64,000 nucleotides of DNA from JAAXIE01 sp965204245. GTDB lineage: Bacteria > Chloroflexota > Dehalococcoidia > Lucifugimonadales > JAAXIE01. The stretch spans positions 124,001 to 188,000 of the forward strand of contig CBDBED010000012.1 of NCBI GenBank assembly GCA_965204245.1, written 5' to 3'. The position numbers were made by a program, and so were the translations under genes. How positions within the stretch are numbered: the first letter of the stretch is position 1; each line of letters opens with the position of its first letter. The notes beneath the pieces were generated by a model that saw nothing but the letters and a program-made list of their open reading frames with translations, searched no databases and was not told where the DNA came from. Below are positions 9,010 to 15,959 of the stretch, in pieces.

Positions 9010-9438
9010 GTCGGAGTAGGCGTTTTGAGTCAAAGCCGTCCTCCCCCAAGAGAGGGGGCTGTGTTCTTGGCACGAGCGAATCAGACCATGCTAACAATCC
9101 GCGAGAGGTACGATGCGCTAGAGGTATTCCCGATATGTATTGAGCGTGTGGAAGGGATAATTGATGACCTAGAATCCTACCTCCAACATGGACATCTTCC
9201 GTAAGCGCATAAAAAGCGTTGGGGGGGCAGACCCTACAAGCAAACGGAACCCAAACTAATTGGACGACCCCTCTGATGGTCTGACCTGAACTCGTGAAAT
9301 AATTACCAAATCCAAATCTGTTGACACGCCCAAGTGGCCATCTCTACCCTTAAAAGCAGAAGTCCATACGTCGCCTGAACGGATCGGAGGTGCGAGCATT
9401 GAACCGCAGCCCCAACGACCTTCAAGGACGGATGCGCT

Positions 9439-10221
9439 ATGGTTACTGCTTCTAGACTCAGACTGACGATTCTCTTGGTTTTGCTGTTCAGCCTTTCGAT
9501 GTTGGCAGGAACTGTTCAGGGGCAAGCCCCCCCAACAACTGCGAACAGCGTCGAGATCACGGTTGAAGGCGAAGACCCCAAGACCGGACTCCGGGAGGGC
9601 GACGTGGTGCACAAAGGAACCGTAGTAGACGGCGAATGCAGCCTGCCAAACGTCGCGATGCGGCTGTCCGGCGATGTGACAAGTGTGCGAGTGGGAATGA
9701 ATGAGGACTGCAACATGGTCGTCGAAGAGATCGAGTTGAATTCCACCCCCATGCCGGAGGAGGCGGAAGATGAAGCCGCCGGAGGCCTCTCGCATACATG
9801 GAGAGTCCAAGCACTAGCCAAGGTGGTCGGGCTCGCATCGATAGACGACCTGACGAAGAGCAAGTCCTCCGTCAAGTTCAAGACGGACCACTACAGCGGA
9901 GGTGGGCGTGTATTTGGTGGGAGCGGCCAGCGGGGGACCTGCTGGGGCAATCACTTTCCAAGCCCCCCCTTCTACTACTACGTGGACAAGTGCACCCTCA
10001 CTTACAGCTTGAGCGGTCCAAGCCAGATCTGGGCGAAAACCAAGGGTGATTACTACCACACCCAAGTCCCATCATGGGGACACACGACCACTGCGAAGGC
10101 AATAGGGAAGGGCTACCAGTATGGGGCCAAAATGTTCGATGCCCAATGCACTGGTTCAAGCCTGCCACCTTCTCCGGCCAGCTTGGAATGCGAGCTTTAC
10201 TGGGAATACGTGAATGAGTAA
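9439..10221 (+). CDS. Secreted Cys-containing protein, unknown function
   Basis: 260 aa with a signal peptide (RLRLTILLVLLFSLSMLAG, likely cleaved after VQGQA near residue 30). The mature part begins with a small domain (GTVVDGECSLPNVAMRLSG, then EDCNMVVEEIEL) that aligns by eye with the N-terminal domain of the 278-aa protein at 6898-7734. An acidic PMPEEAEDEA linker leads to a C-terminal domain rich in Tyr, Trp and Gly with cysteines at RGTCWGN, DKCTLTY, AQCTG and ECELYW, probably disulfide-bonded outside the cell. No catalytic motif is recognised. A strong terminator follows. Confidence 0.7.
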   Translation: MVTASRLRLTILLVLLFSLSMLAGTVQGQAPPTTANSVEITVEGEDPKTGLREGDVVHKGTVVDGECSLPNVAMRLSGDVTSVRVGMNEDCNMVVEEIELNSTPMPEEAEDEAAGGLSHTWRVQALAKVVGLASIDDLTKSKSSVKFKTDHYSGGGRVFGGSGQRGTCWGNHFPSPPFYYYVDKCTLTYSLSGPSQIWAKTKGDYYHTQVPSWGHTTTAKAIGKGYQYGAKMFDAQCTGSSLPPSPASLECELYWEYVNE

Positions 10222-10250
10222 GAATCCCCCTTTGTTTGGGTTCGCCCTTC

Positions 10251-10286
10251 GAAGAGGGCCGGGGGACACCTTCCGCGGCCCTCTTC
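10251..10286 (+). terminator. Terminator after the 260-aa secreted protein gene
   Basis: GAAGAGGGCC (10251-10260) pairs perfectly with 10277-10286 and is followed by TTGTGCT. Confidence 0.75.
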
Positions 10287-10373
10287 TTGTGCTAGACTTT
10301 GAAAGAATACTTATTGGACGAACCACAGACCCTGGGGTTGACACGGGCAAAAAGAAGACTGGAGGAAATGGAT

Positions 10374-10556
10374 ATGACCAGGTTCACGACTCACATAGAG
10401 CGAAATGTGCAATTAGATGCTACCCCGGTAATGATGCAGCGGATTGGGCTCGGATATAGCGATGACGGCCCGCAGGTTCCCGACAACTGGCAATTGATAG
10501 TGGAGTTTGGGATACAACCGAACCATGGCGGGCCTCCCGACGAGTTTGATGTCTAG
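10374..10556 (+). CDS. Small hypothetical protein (60 aa)
   Basis: A 60-residue frame starting MTRFTTHIERNVQL and ending GGPPDEFDV. GGAGGAA lies eight bases upstream of the chosen ATG (an ATG two codons earlier is too close to it). Composition looks protein-like, with no signal peptide, membrane segment or known domain. It lies between two secreted-protein genes on the same strand, after a terminator. Confidence 0.45.
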   Translation: MTRFTTHIERNVQLDATPVMMQRIGLGYSDDGPQVPDNWQLIVEFGIQPNHGGPPDEFDV

Positions 10557-10717
10557 GCATTGTCGCCTGCGCAGGCCCGCACACTAATCGCAAACTTGAG
10601 TCATTATCTGGCGGAATTTGACCGCAGGGTGACGGCGCGATAATTTGACAACCTTGCCGGAAGGCCAATTAGGCTCCCCAAGAGCCAACATGTCGCCCAA
10701 CGTGGAGGTCTGCCACA

Positions 10718-11245
10718 ATGACAAAGCCCATCTTAGTGTTGCTCCTGCTGATGACCATGCTGCTTGTTGCGGGGACGACGAGCGTACTGGCCGACGGGCT
10801 GCCCGAAGACCCTGTGCCTGCGGAAGACCCCGTTGACGACCCCGAGGACATCCCCGACGACGAGGACATTGCCCAGGACGAGCACTACCGCTGTGTGCAC
10901 AAGACCGATCACCCCCATAAGTCGGAACACCCACGCACTCAGGGCCGCATCAATGTCATCGGCTGGATTGAGTGCGAGACCAGCATGAAACGCCTGGAGA
11001 TAACCACCTACCTCCAGAAGAAGAAGTGGTGTGTCTGGTTCTACTGTCACTGGAGCAACGTCGGCGACAACCCCCGGAGCCAGTGGCACAAGAGCGCTGT
11101 CTGGGTGGATAAAATCGAGAGCAACCGCTCAATGGAGTGCGCCGATGGCACCTACCGTGGCAAGAGCTACGCCTACACCGTCGCCCCGAACAACAGGGTA
11201 AAGAGGGGATGGCACTACTCCTCGCAGCGGACCATCAGGTGCTGA
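10718..11245 (+). CDS. Secreted protein with an acidic linker, unknown function
   Basis: 175 aa. Signal peptide MTKPILVLLLLMTMLLVAGT with likely cleavage after VLA near residue 25. A Pro/Asp/Glu-rich stretch (EDPVDDPEDIPDDEDIAQDE) follows, then a basic, Cys- and Trp-rich domain (YRCVHKTD, IGWIECETSMKRLEI, KKWCVWFYCHW, SMECADGTYRG, TIRC). Six cysteines in the mature protein suggest disulfides. Its C-terminal domain has the beta-strand-like look of the other secreted proteins in this island. No known family assigned. Confidence 0.7.
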   Translation: MTKPILVLLLLMTMLLVAGTTSVLADGLPEDPVPAEDPVDDPEDIPDDEDIAQDEHYRCVHKTDHPHKSEHPRTQGRINVIGWIECETSMKRLEITTYLQKKKWCVWFYCHWSNVGDNPRSQWHKSAVWVDKIESNRSMECADGTYRGKSYAYTVAPNNRVKRGWHYSSQRTIRC

Positions 11246-11280
11246 GACGGCTGGCTCGTCGGCTCGGAATAGTGGAACCC

Positions 11281-11685
11281 ATGGCCCCCATGGCTTCTGT
11301 GTTTTACTACCGGGCATCCAGCGACGCCACGCCCATTACCAAGTATGAGGCGCACCGGATAGCAGTGAGCCACGCGGAGACCCTTGGTCTGCAGGGGGAG
11401 CCGCGTGGCTTCTCCGTCCACAATGTAGGGTGGGCGTACTACAACAAGCTGGTGGGCCAGTGGGCGTCGGGGATGGGTCGTCATAAAGTGTGGGTGGTGA
11501 CGGTGACAGGGGAGATTAAGTACCGAGAGGAAACCTATCCCTACATGGCCGTGGTCCTCGATCTGTCCGGCAACCTCATGTGCGCCAGCTTCTATCCGCC
11601 GGGTGCTGCGGTGCCCTTCAAGCCAAAGGGCAACCCTTGTGGACGAACCACGGTAGACGGGCTGCCCATAGAGGACATCAACTAG
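11281..11685 (+). CDS. Hypothetical protein with a possible PepSY-like fold
   Basis: 134 aa from the chosen ATG; the frame is open upstream but that part overlaps the preceding gene and is not protein-like. The sequence ITKYEAHRIAVSHAETLGLQ followed by a GEPRGF turn and strands such as KVWVVTVTGEI and MAVVLDLSGNLM resembles a PepSY-type helix plus sheet, though the likeness is weak. No signal peptide is visible with this start, so an N-terminal piece may have been lost. It is followed by a strong terminator. Confidence 0.5.
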   Translation: MAPMASVFYYRASSDATPITKYEAHRIAVSHAETLGLQGEPRGFSVHNVGWAYYNKLVGQWASGMGRHKVWVVTVTGEIKYREETYPYMAVVLDLSGNLMCASFYPPGAAVPFKPKGNPCGRTTVDGLPIEDIN

Positions 11686-11709
11686 GAACCGCAAGCGCCA
11701 ACGCTTGAG

Positions 11710-11748
11710 AAGAAAAGGGCCAGTCCTCAAACGGCTAGCCCTTTTCTT
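11710..11748 (+). terminator. Terminator after the 134-aa gene
   Basis: AAGAAAAGGGC at 11710-11720 pairs perfectly with 11738-11748, and TGTGTT follows. The A-rich/T-rich stem arms would allow termination in either direction. Confidence 0.7.
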
Positions 11749-12139
11749 GTGTTCGCCAACAACGCGGCTAGGGAGACCGCTAGTGGATGGTCGATAGTGA
11801 CGGGGCGCACAGTGACAGAAGATGTTATAGTGCGAACCTCGAACCGCCAAAAGGATGGCGGGGTCTGGTGCGCCATAGTCATACGCTGCTACCCAGGTGC
11901 AGTGGTCGCGGACTGGGCTTTCAGGAATCAGGTCAGCCGGCACTCCTCCTGTGATCTCGGTCGCCTTCAGGCCATAGGCCATCCTTATCACCGTTGTGAC
12001 GGCGGAATCTGCCACCGCTGCGGTCCTTCCCTCGCCCTCACGAATATAGTCCCCCACCTAGGTCCTGCGCCGTCCTCATGGCGCGCAATTCCCGCACCAA
12101 CGAGGCTACCTGGAGCAGCATGCACCGCCGCATGGTACA
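11749..12139. other. Gene-poor stretch with partial module copy and a possible minus-strand relic
   Basis: 11791-11840 resembles the upstream module found at 7811-7888 and 15349-15425, but only in part. From 12057 leftward the minus strand has a protein-like frame (REGEGRTAAVADSAV, then MAYGLKATEITGGVPADLIP and YDYGAPDPAILLAV) that runs into the module. It has no recognisable family and no proper end, so it may be a gene remnant. Confidence 0.35.
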
Positions 12140-12421
12140 ATGCCTGCATTGAAGTTCAGCCACGCAGGTTTACAGAGATTCTGGGAGAGGGACGATGCCA
12201 GCCGTCTGCCCCCGGAACATGTGGCCAGCATCGACCTTCTCCTTACCCGCCTAGCTGCAGCCGTGCATCCACTGGATATGGACATGCCGGGACTGCGGCC
12301 GCACCAACTATCGGGCAGCCGCCGGGGCACATGGAGTGTGTGGGTATCCGCCAACTGGCGGCTTACCTTCCGCTTCGAGGGCAGGGAAGCCGTGGCCGTC
12401 AACCTCGAAGACTATCGCTAG
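12140..12421 (+). CDS. higB: HigB-type toxin (RelE superfamily mRNA interferase)
   Basis: 93 aa, the usual length for the family. Toxins of this type cut mRNA on the ribosome and are held inactive by HigA. The sequence carries the family pattern: a helix with LQRFWERDDASRL, the strand-turn HPLDMDMPGLRPHQL, and the C-terminal GTWSVWVSANWRLTFRFEGR followed by AVAVNLEDYR. The antitoxin gene follows 11 bp downstream, toxin first, which is typical of higBA. Located on the plus strand amid mobile-DNA remains. Confidence 0.88.
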   Translation: MPALKFSHAGLQRFWERDDASRLPPEHVASIDLLLTRLAAAVHPLDMDMPGLRPHQLSGSRRGTWSVWVSANWRLTFRFEGREAVAVNLEDYR

Positions 12422-12432
12422 GAGACCCTTTT

Positions 12433-12690
12433 ATGACTGTCAGCACCCCTGTTCATCCTGCCTCAGGTCTGCGGGATTCTCTGGAGGCCGAAGGGTGGAG
12501 CGTGAACGAGTTTGCGTTCCGGATGGGGATCAGCCGCAATACCGCCTCGCGGCTCCTCAACGAGCGTTGCAGGATCACTCCCGACATTGCCTTGGCACTG
12601 GAGTCCATCGGCTGCGACTTGGCATTGGCCCGCATACGGAAAGGGCTGCCAATTCTTGACTACGCGGAGGACATGACGGCCGCAAGGTGA
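12433..12690 (+). CDS. higA: HigA-type antitoxin (XRE family)
   Basis: 85 aa. A helix-turn-helix covers about residues 13-65 (LRDSLEAEGWSVNEFAFRMG, then ISRNTASRLLNERCRITPDI). It should bind and neutralise the HigB toxin encoded just upstream and repress the pair's promoter. The C-terminal part (ESIGCDLALARIRKGLPILD) differs from the usual LNLQ-type end of HigA proteins, so the dimer or toxin contact may be unusual. The open frame extends far upstream, but this ATG gives the family's normal length. Confidence 0.8.
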   Translation: MTVSTPVHPASGLRDSLEAEGWSVNEFAFRMGISRNTASRLLNERCRITPDIALALESIGCDLALARIRKGLPILDYAEDMTAAR

Positions 12691-12722
12691 ACACAACCCC
12701 TAAGCTATCTGGAGGTGACAAT

Positions 12723-12980
12723 ATGTCGCGAGGGCATAGCCGATGCGGAGCGCGAGGACCCGCCAAGAGCACGGCTCGACGGACCTCCGCACCCCCAAGA
12801 AGGGGCAGGTCAACAACGGAAAAGGCCGTCCAGTATGCGATTCAAGATTCTCAGAAAAACACCAAATACGTAGGGACAACCAACAACCCTAGGAGGAGAG
12901 CCGCCCAACACAAGAAAAGCGGGAAGCTCCAAGATGGGGACCGCCTGGTGGTCCAAACTAGGGCGGTAACGAGGCAGTAG
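12723..12980 (+). CDS. Truncated GIY-YIG domain protein
   Basis: 85 aa from an ATG preceded by GGAGGTG at a good distance. After a basic, Pro/Arg-rich start, the sequence YAIQDSQKNTKYVGTTNNPR followed by RRAAQHKKSGKL matches the start of the GIY-YIG nuclease fold: YAI and YVG stand for the two strand motifs and the Arg in NNPRRR for the catalytic arginine. The protein ends at RAVTRQ, before the conserved Glu and the Asn that complete the active site. So it is either a relic or a non-catalytic form. It follows higBA by 32 bp. Confidence 0.6.
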   Translation: MSRGHSRCGARGPAKSTARRTSAPPRRGRSTTEKAVQYAIQDSQKNTKYVGTTNNPRRRAAQHKKSGKLQDGDRLVVQTRAVTRQ

Positions 12981-13025
12981 GCTGAGAAACAGGAAGCGGG
13001 CTGAAACTAAGGAGGAATGACCAAG

Positions 13026-13351
13026 ATGACACCGAACGAGCTTCACCAGAAAGTCCAGGCGCGACGCATCCTTCACGACCAGGAGGCCACCCTGTTTGCT
13101 CCTTTGGCTGACCGTGGATGGGAGATGTGGTCATCTCAATACGCTGTCAAGAAAATCGGCGACCTGGAATTCCTCTTCATGTGGAACAACCTGTTGGGGG
13201 ATATACCCTCGATGTCAAAAGTGAAGAGTCACAGACTCTCCGGCTGTGGGAATGTGACGCTGAGAACCGACTGACTGTTCTAGGGCAGGCGGTCCAGGAA
13301 TGAATCCAGTTCGTCCAAGAGTACGAATCGCTCCAGGAAGACCCGCCGTAG
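13026..13351 (+). pseudogene. Hypothetical gene with a frameshift and an in-frame stop
   Basis: Starts at the ATG nine bases after AAGGAGG. The first frame gives LADRGWEMWSSQYAVKKIGD and FLFMWNN; after a TTGGGGG run near 13195 the sense passes to another frame with GYTLDVKSEESQTLRLWECD, then AENRLTVLGQAVQE, a TGA, and IQFVQEYESLQEDPP before TAG. The G run is a likely slippage or sequencing-error site. No family recognised. Confidence 0.45.
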
Positions 13352-13439
13352 CCGCACCATGGCAGCAGGTTGATGATGGGAACGGTCAACAGTCCGTGAC
13401 AGAAAGCCAAAGGGAAGGACGACGAGGAGGAGGATAGCC

Positions 13440-13826
13440 ATGATCCGCGACCCAGAATTGACGTGCGCGAACTGCCGGTTCAACGTCGATTCGCTCTGCC
13501 ACCTAAACCCGCCCATGCCAGTACCGACTGGCGGGCGAGGTGGCACCTACTCAGGGAACAGCGTGATTTGGCGGTTTCCGTCTGTCAATCCAGACGACTG
13601 GTGCAGCCATTACGTCCGAAAGCAAGCAATGAAAATCCGCGTATACCGGAAGAATGCCCCAAACACATTGGTCGCCGAATTGACCGACGAGAATAACCCC
13701 AACGTGAATATCGGGGAGCAACTGCCTATCGCCAATGCGGAAGGGCGCATTATCCAACACGAGATCATAGAAATGTCTGAGCGATTCTTGGAAGGGGATC
13801 AAGTGACCATTGAGGTTTGGGTGTGA
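13440..13826 (+). CDS. Hypothetical protein with an N-terminal Cys cluster
   Basis: 128 aa with a strong GAGGAGGAGG ribosome binding site. The N-terminal 50 residues hold CANCRFNVDSLCHLNP and, later, DDWCSHY, four cysteines and nearby His that could bind a metal ion. The rest (MKIRVYRKNAPNTLVAELTD, QVTIEVWV) looks like a small beta fold. Similar Cys-rich openings occur in small phage proteins, but I cannot name a family. It converges on the metalloprotease gene across a shared hairpin. Confidence 0.55.
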   Translation: MIRDPELTCANCRFNVDSLCHLNPPMPVPTGGRGGTYSGNSVIWRFPSVNPDDWCSHYVRKQAMKIRVYRKNAPNTLVAELTDENNPNVNIGEQLPIANAEGRIIQHEIIEMSERFLEGDQVTIEVWV

Positions 13827-13830
13827 CGTG

Positions 13831-13866
13831 GAAGGGGGGGTGGCTCTTGGGAGCCACCCCCCCTTC
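13831..13866. terminator. Bidirectional terminator between convergent genes
   Basis: A 16-bp perfect stem (GAAGGGGGGGTGGCTC, 13831-13846, with its complement 13851-13866) around a 4-base loop lies just after the plus-strand stop and 24 bp after the minus-strand gene's end. Confidence 0.7.
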
Positions 13867-13890
13867 ATCAGAACCTCATACCCCCGTTAC

Positions 13891-14517
13891 TTACTCATCT
13901 TCGCCATACATGACGATCACTTCGTTCTTGTCATAGGAAGTGGTCCTGAGATCGCAGTCGTCGTCGGGGTTCATCACGGTGTCGCTGCGGGTGAGATCGT
14001 GCTCCAGCCTCACCGTGTGGCCACCCTCGTGGACCAGGACGATGCGCACGTCGGCGGTCTGGGAGTCGTGGTCGACCTCGCAGGACGCATTGGAGTCCGT
14101 CCAGTCCCACTCCCTGTTGAGGTTGATCGTCGAGAAGGTGATCCGGTTGTTTCGCACGATCTGGGTGATCTGGGCCGCACTCTCCCCCAACTCATAGTAA
14201 CGGGAGAACTTGACGCCCTGGGTGTATATCTTGGCGTTCTGGCTGACGCCGCTCGTCCTTTCGTAGAGATGGAAGTCAGCGCCGGTTGTACGCGAGTCCC
14301 ACTGGTCCATGGCGTCCCGTATGTGGCCTCGGGTCCCGGAAGGGAACCCGTACTTGGCTTGGTTGTCGGTGAATGAGGCGTCCCACACGGCCTGGTTGGA
14401 GTCGCGTTTGAGGCCCGTGACGCCGAAGGCATCGTTGGCCAGCACCACGGCAGCGGTGCAGAGGACCGCAAGGGTGATAAAGGTGACTAGTAGCTTGCGA
14501 GGAATTGAGAGTGTCAT
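13891..14517 (-). CDS. Secreted matrixin-like zinc metalloprotease
   Basis: 208 aa with a signal peptide (LLVTFITLAVLCTAAVVLAN, cleavage near residue 28). The zinc motif HEGGHTVRLEH supplies three histidines and the general-base Glu of metzincins; the usual Gly of HExxHxxGxxH is Arg here. A Met-turn candidate (SDTVMNPDDDC) follows 8 residues later. The pro- or N-terminal domain (MDQWDSRTTGADFHLYER) resembles the start of matrixin domains, which bind substrate strands. It likely acts outside the cell. It lies 62 bp downstream of the 14580-15251 gene on the same strand, so they are probably co-transcribed. Confidence 0.7.
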   Translation of the reverse strand: MTLSIPRKLLVTFITLAVLCTAAVVLANDAFGVTGLKRDSNQAVWDASFTDNQAKYGFPSGTRGHIRDAMDQWDSRTTGADFHLYERTSGVSQNAKIYTQGVKFSRYYELGESAAQITQIVRNNRITFSTINLNREWDWTDSNASCEVDHDSQTADVRIVLVHEGGHTVRLEHDLTRSDTVMNPDDDCDLRTTSYDKNEVIVMYGEDE

Positions 14518-14579
14518 GGGCGTTCAGTCCTTTCCCCCGTGTTTGGAGTCGGCTGTTGCAAACCCAAGGGGAAAAGGCA

Positions 14580-15251
14580 CTAACGGAGCTGCTCAAGCAC
14601 ATCCTTCAGGGCCACCTCGCGCACCGGTCCCCGCGCCGTGTCCTCGTCGAGCACGGTGAGGTAGCCTCGCGGCCACAAGCGGCCTTCGGAGTTCACATGG
14701 GACGACGGCCCTCCCTTGTCGCCCTCGCTGAGAAAGACGATCAGGGCGGCATCCTTGGTGTAGACGTTCTTGCTCTCATCCGTGATGAGGGCGACGTCGC
14801 CGACTCGGCCGCCCATGAAGGAGAACTGGATGGAGTCGGGCACGTCACCCTTGAAGGTCTCCTTCACGTCGAATTGCACTGGCGTCCGTATCTGGTAAGC
14901 AGGCACGTCGCCGATAAGGTGTTCAGGGGCAATGCCGTTTTCGGGTCCCTCGTTGCCGGGAGTGGCCCACGCCGGGGAGTGCACCTGGGAGATCACTCCC
15001 ATGACCACCACGTCGGACCGCTCCTTGAGCTTGGAGAAATCTGTGGGCTGGGTAAGGTAGGAGTCGCTGAGTGTGATGTTGGTGGCGCCCCATGCCCAAC
15101 TGGGAATCCCGGAAGGGTAAGGTACAGGGTCAGTGTGGTCGTTGAAGAAGGCGTAGTAGATGGCCGATCCCAGGGCGGCCATGATCACTGCGATGGCGAG
15201 GCTTAATACGATCCTGTCGCGTGTAGAGTGTGCGGAGATACTGCCCTGCAT
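14580..15251 (-). CDS. Membrane-anchored hypothetical protein
   Basis: 223 aa from the ATG that follows AAGGAGGACATC (the longer frame lacks such a site). One N-terminal membrane segment (IVLSLAIAVIMAALGSAIYY, about residues 17-36), then an extracellular beta-rich domain with the pattern DVVVMGVISQVHS, PVQFDVKETFKGDVPD, DAALIVFLSEGDK, typical of small secreted domains of unknown function whose family members report a KG turn followed by a G-rich strand. Upstream lies copy 3 of the shared module (15349-15425), which may hold its promoter. Confidence 0.65.
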   Translation of the reverse strand: MQGSISAHSTRDRIVLSLAIAVIMAALGSAIYYAFFNDHTDPVPYPSGIPSWAWGATNITLSDSYLTQPTDFSKLKERSDVVVMGVISQVHSPAWATPGNEGPENGIAPEHLIGDVPAYQIRTPVQFDVKETFKGDVPDSIQFSFMGGRVGDVALITDESKNVYTKDAALIVFLSEGDKGGPSSHVNSEGRLWPRGYLTVLDEDTARGPVREVALKDVLEQLR

Positions 15252-15348
15252 GATGTCCTCCTTGATGAAGGTCGGGGCTGCTCTCACTTGGGCTTACCTC
15301 TTTTCATCAGGCGACATGGGGCCATGTTGGAGGGTGGTGCGTCAATCT

Positions 15349-15425
15349 GTCAAAATTGCGCTTCAAAGCACAAACGGCTCTATCGGCTGGAAGGCCGCTA
15401 GTGACGGAGCGCACAATGACAGAAT
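15349..15425 (-). repeat. Shared upstream module, copy 3
   Basis: Close match to 7811-7888 (same TTGCGCTTCAAAGCACAAAC and CGCTAGTGACGGAGCGCACA runs). On the minus strand it reads into TTGACA some 95 bp before the start of the gene at 15251. Confidence 0.6.
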
Positions 15426-15483
15426 AGTTCTAGTGCGAATCACGGGCCGTAAGAGGGGGTGTGAGTCCCCCCCGAGGCAGGAC

Positions 15484-15540
15484 TCAGTTCTTGGTGCGTT
15501 CCAAGTCGTACTCAAGGGACAGGATGTTGTTGCAACTTCC
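15484..15540 (-). pseudogene. C-terminal remnant of a paralog of the 278-aa secreted protein
   Basis: The minus strand encodes CNNILSLEYDLERTKN and a stop, against CNNFLSLEYDLERTKN at the end of the gene at 6898. About 80 bp (15457-15540), including sequence after the stop, matches 6871-6950. The rest of the paralog is gone; the small plus-strand gene at 15543 begins at the break. Confidence 0.7.
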
Positions 15541-15542
15541 AA

Positions 15543-15743
15543 GTGTACATGCCACTGTATGGGCGCGTGCAGTGCATTGATCGATGTATCCACCAGATCG
15601 TTGAGGCCCTCAACGCTGCTGGTGTCCACACTAAAACTAGTTGCTGTGGACACCAGCGAATGCCAGGGGCCATCCACCTAGAGGACGGGAGAGTGCTGGT
15701 TGATTGCCCAGAGTGGCGATCAAGTGGTATGGCAAGCTGGTGA
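15543..15743 (+). CDS. Small conserved protein with a SCCGH motif
   Basis: 66 aa. The core HQIVEALNAAGVHTKTSCCG, then HQRMPGAIHLEDGRVLVDC, matches a short protein type common in phages and actinobacterial or chloroflexal genomes (CI...LV.ALN.AG..T..SCCGH......I.L.DGR). The Cys/His cluster may bind a metal. The first dozen residues come from sequence beside the broken paralog and differ from the usual start, so the 5' end may have been replaced. Function unknown. Confidence 0.55.
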   Translation: MYMPLYGRVQCIDRCIHQIVEALNAAGVHTKTSCCGHQRMPGAIHLEDGRVLVDCPEWRSSGMASW

Positions 15744-15959
15744 GCAAGTCGCACAGCCGTTGGCTTTGTAGCCCATCAGTCGTGCTTTGTAAACAGGTAG
15801 AGCACATGATTGGGATTCACCAAGGTCCACTCGATTGCTGTATAGGGGCATCCACTGACACCCGTCACGGTGTACCTCGTGGTCCCCGTTCGGTTGGGCA
15901 ACCTTATTCACGTAGTAGTGGGCCATTTGTACGTTACCTATTCCTTGTCTTCTTGATGC
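15744..15959. other. Short gap, nothing recognised
   Basis: No supported gene or clear regulatory structure is visible in these 216 bp. Confidence 0.4.

Larger units (their letters stand above)
8428..9047. mobile_element. 600-bp IS derivative with 15-bp terminal repeats and 10-bp target duplication
   Basis: The element proper is 8438-9037. Its ends are GGCTTTGACTCAAAA (left) and the exact complement (right, 9023-9037). It is flanked by identical GTCCTCCCCC at 8428-8437 and 9038-9047, a 10-bp target duplication. The related 11-mer GGCTCAAAAGT and near copies repeat inside both ends. Inside is only the 3' part of a DDE transposase gene, so this is an internally deleted, non-autonomous copy. 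Confidence 0.85.
7912..9204 (+). pseudogene. Unknown gene, frameshifted and split by an IS
   Basis: Protein-like sequence runs through three frames: IAVDEFVRQTM...IAENLQAALDYAAM up to about 8130, then SFVITRSEKQFARRA, then MQSYQGNQVLEFVADVSN and SSKHRRF up to 8437. After the inserted element the sequence resumes as LTIRERYDALEVFPI and ends at 9204. The pattern (an ALD-x helix, then QxYxG, then SNxxKHR) recalls a family of uncharacterised proteins often seen in soil and marine bacteria. At least two single-base shifts precede the insertion, so the gene is dead unless the shifts are sequencing errors. Confidence 0.55.

Noticed and set aside
11215..12057. A 280-codon minus-strand frame
   Set aside because: Only its first third looks protein-like; the rest crosses a terminator and a plus-strand gene. 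Kept only as a possible remnant.
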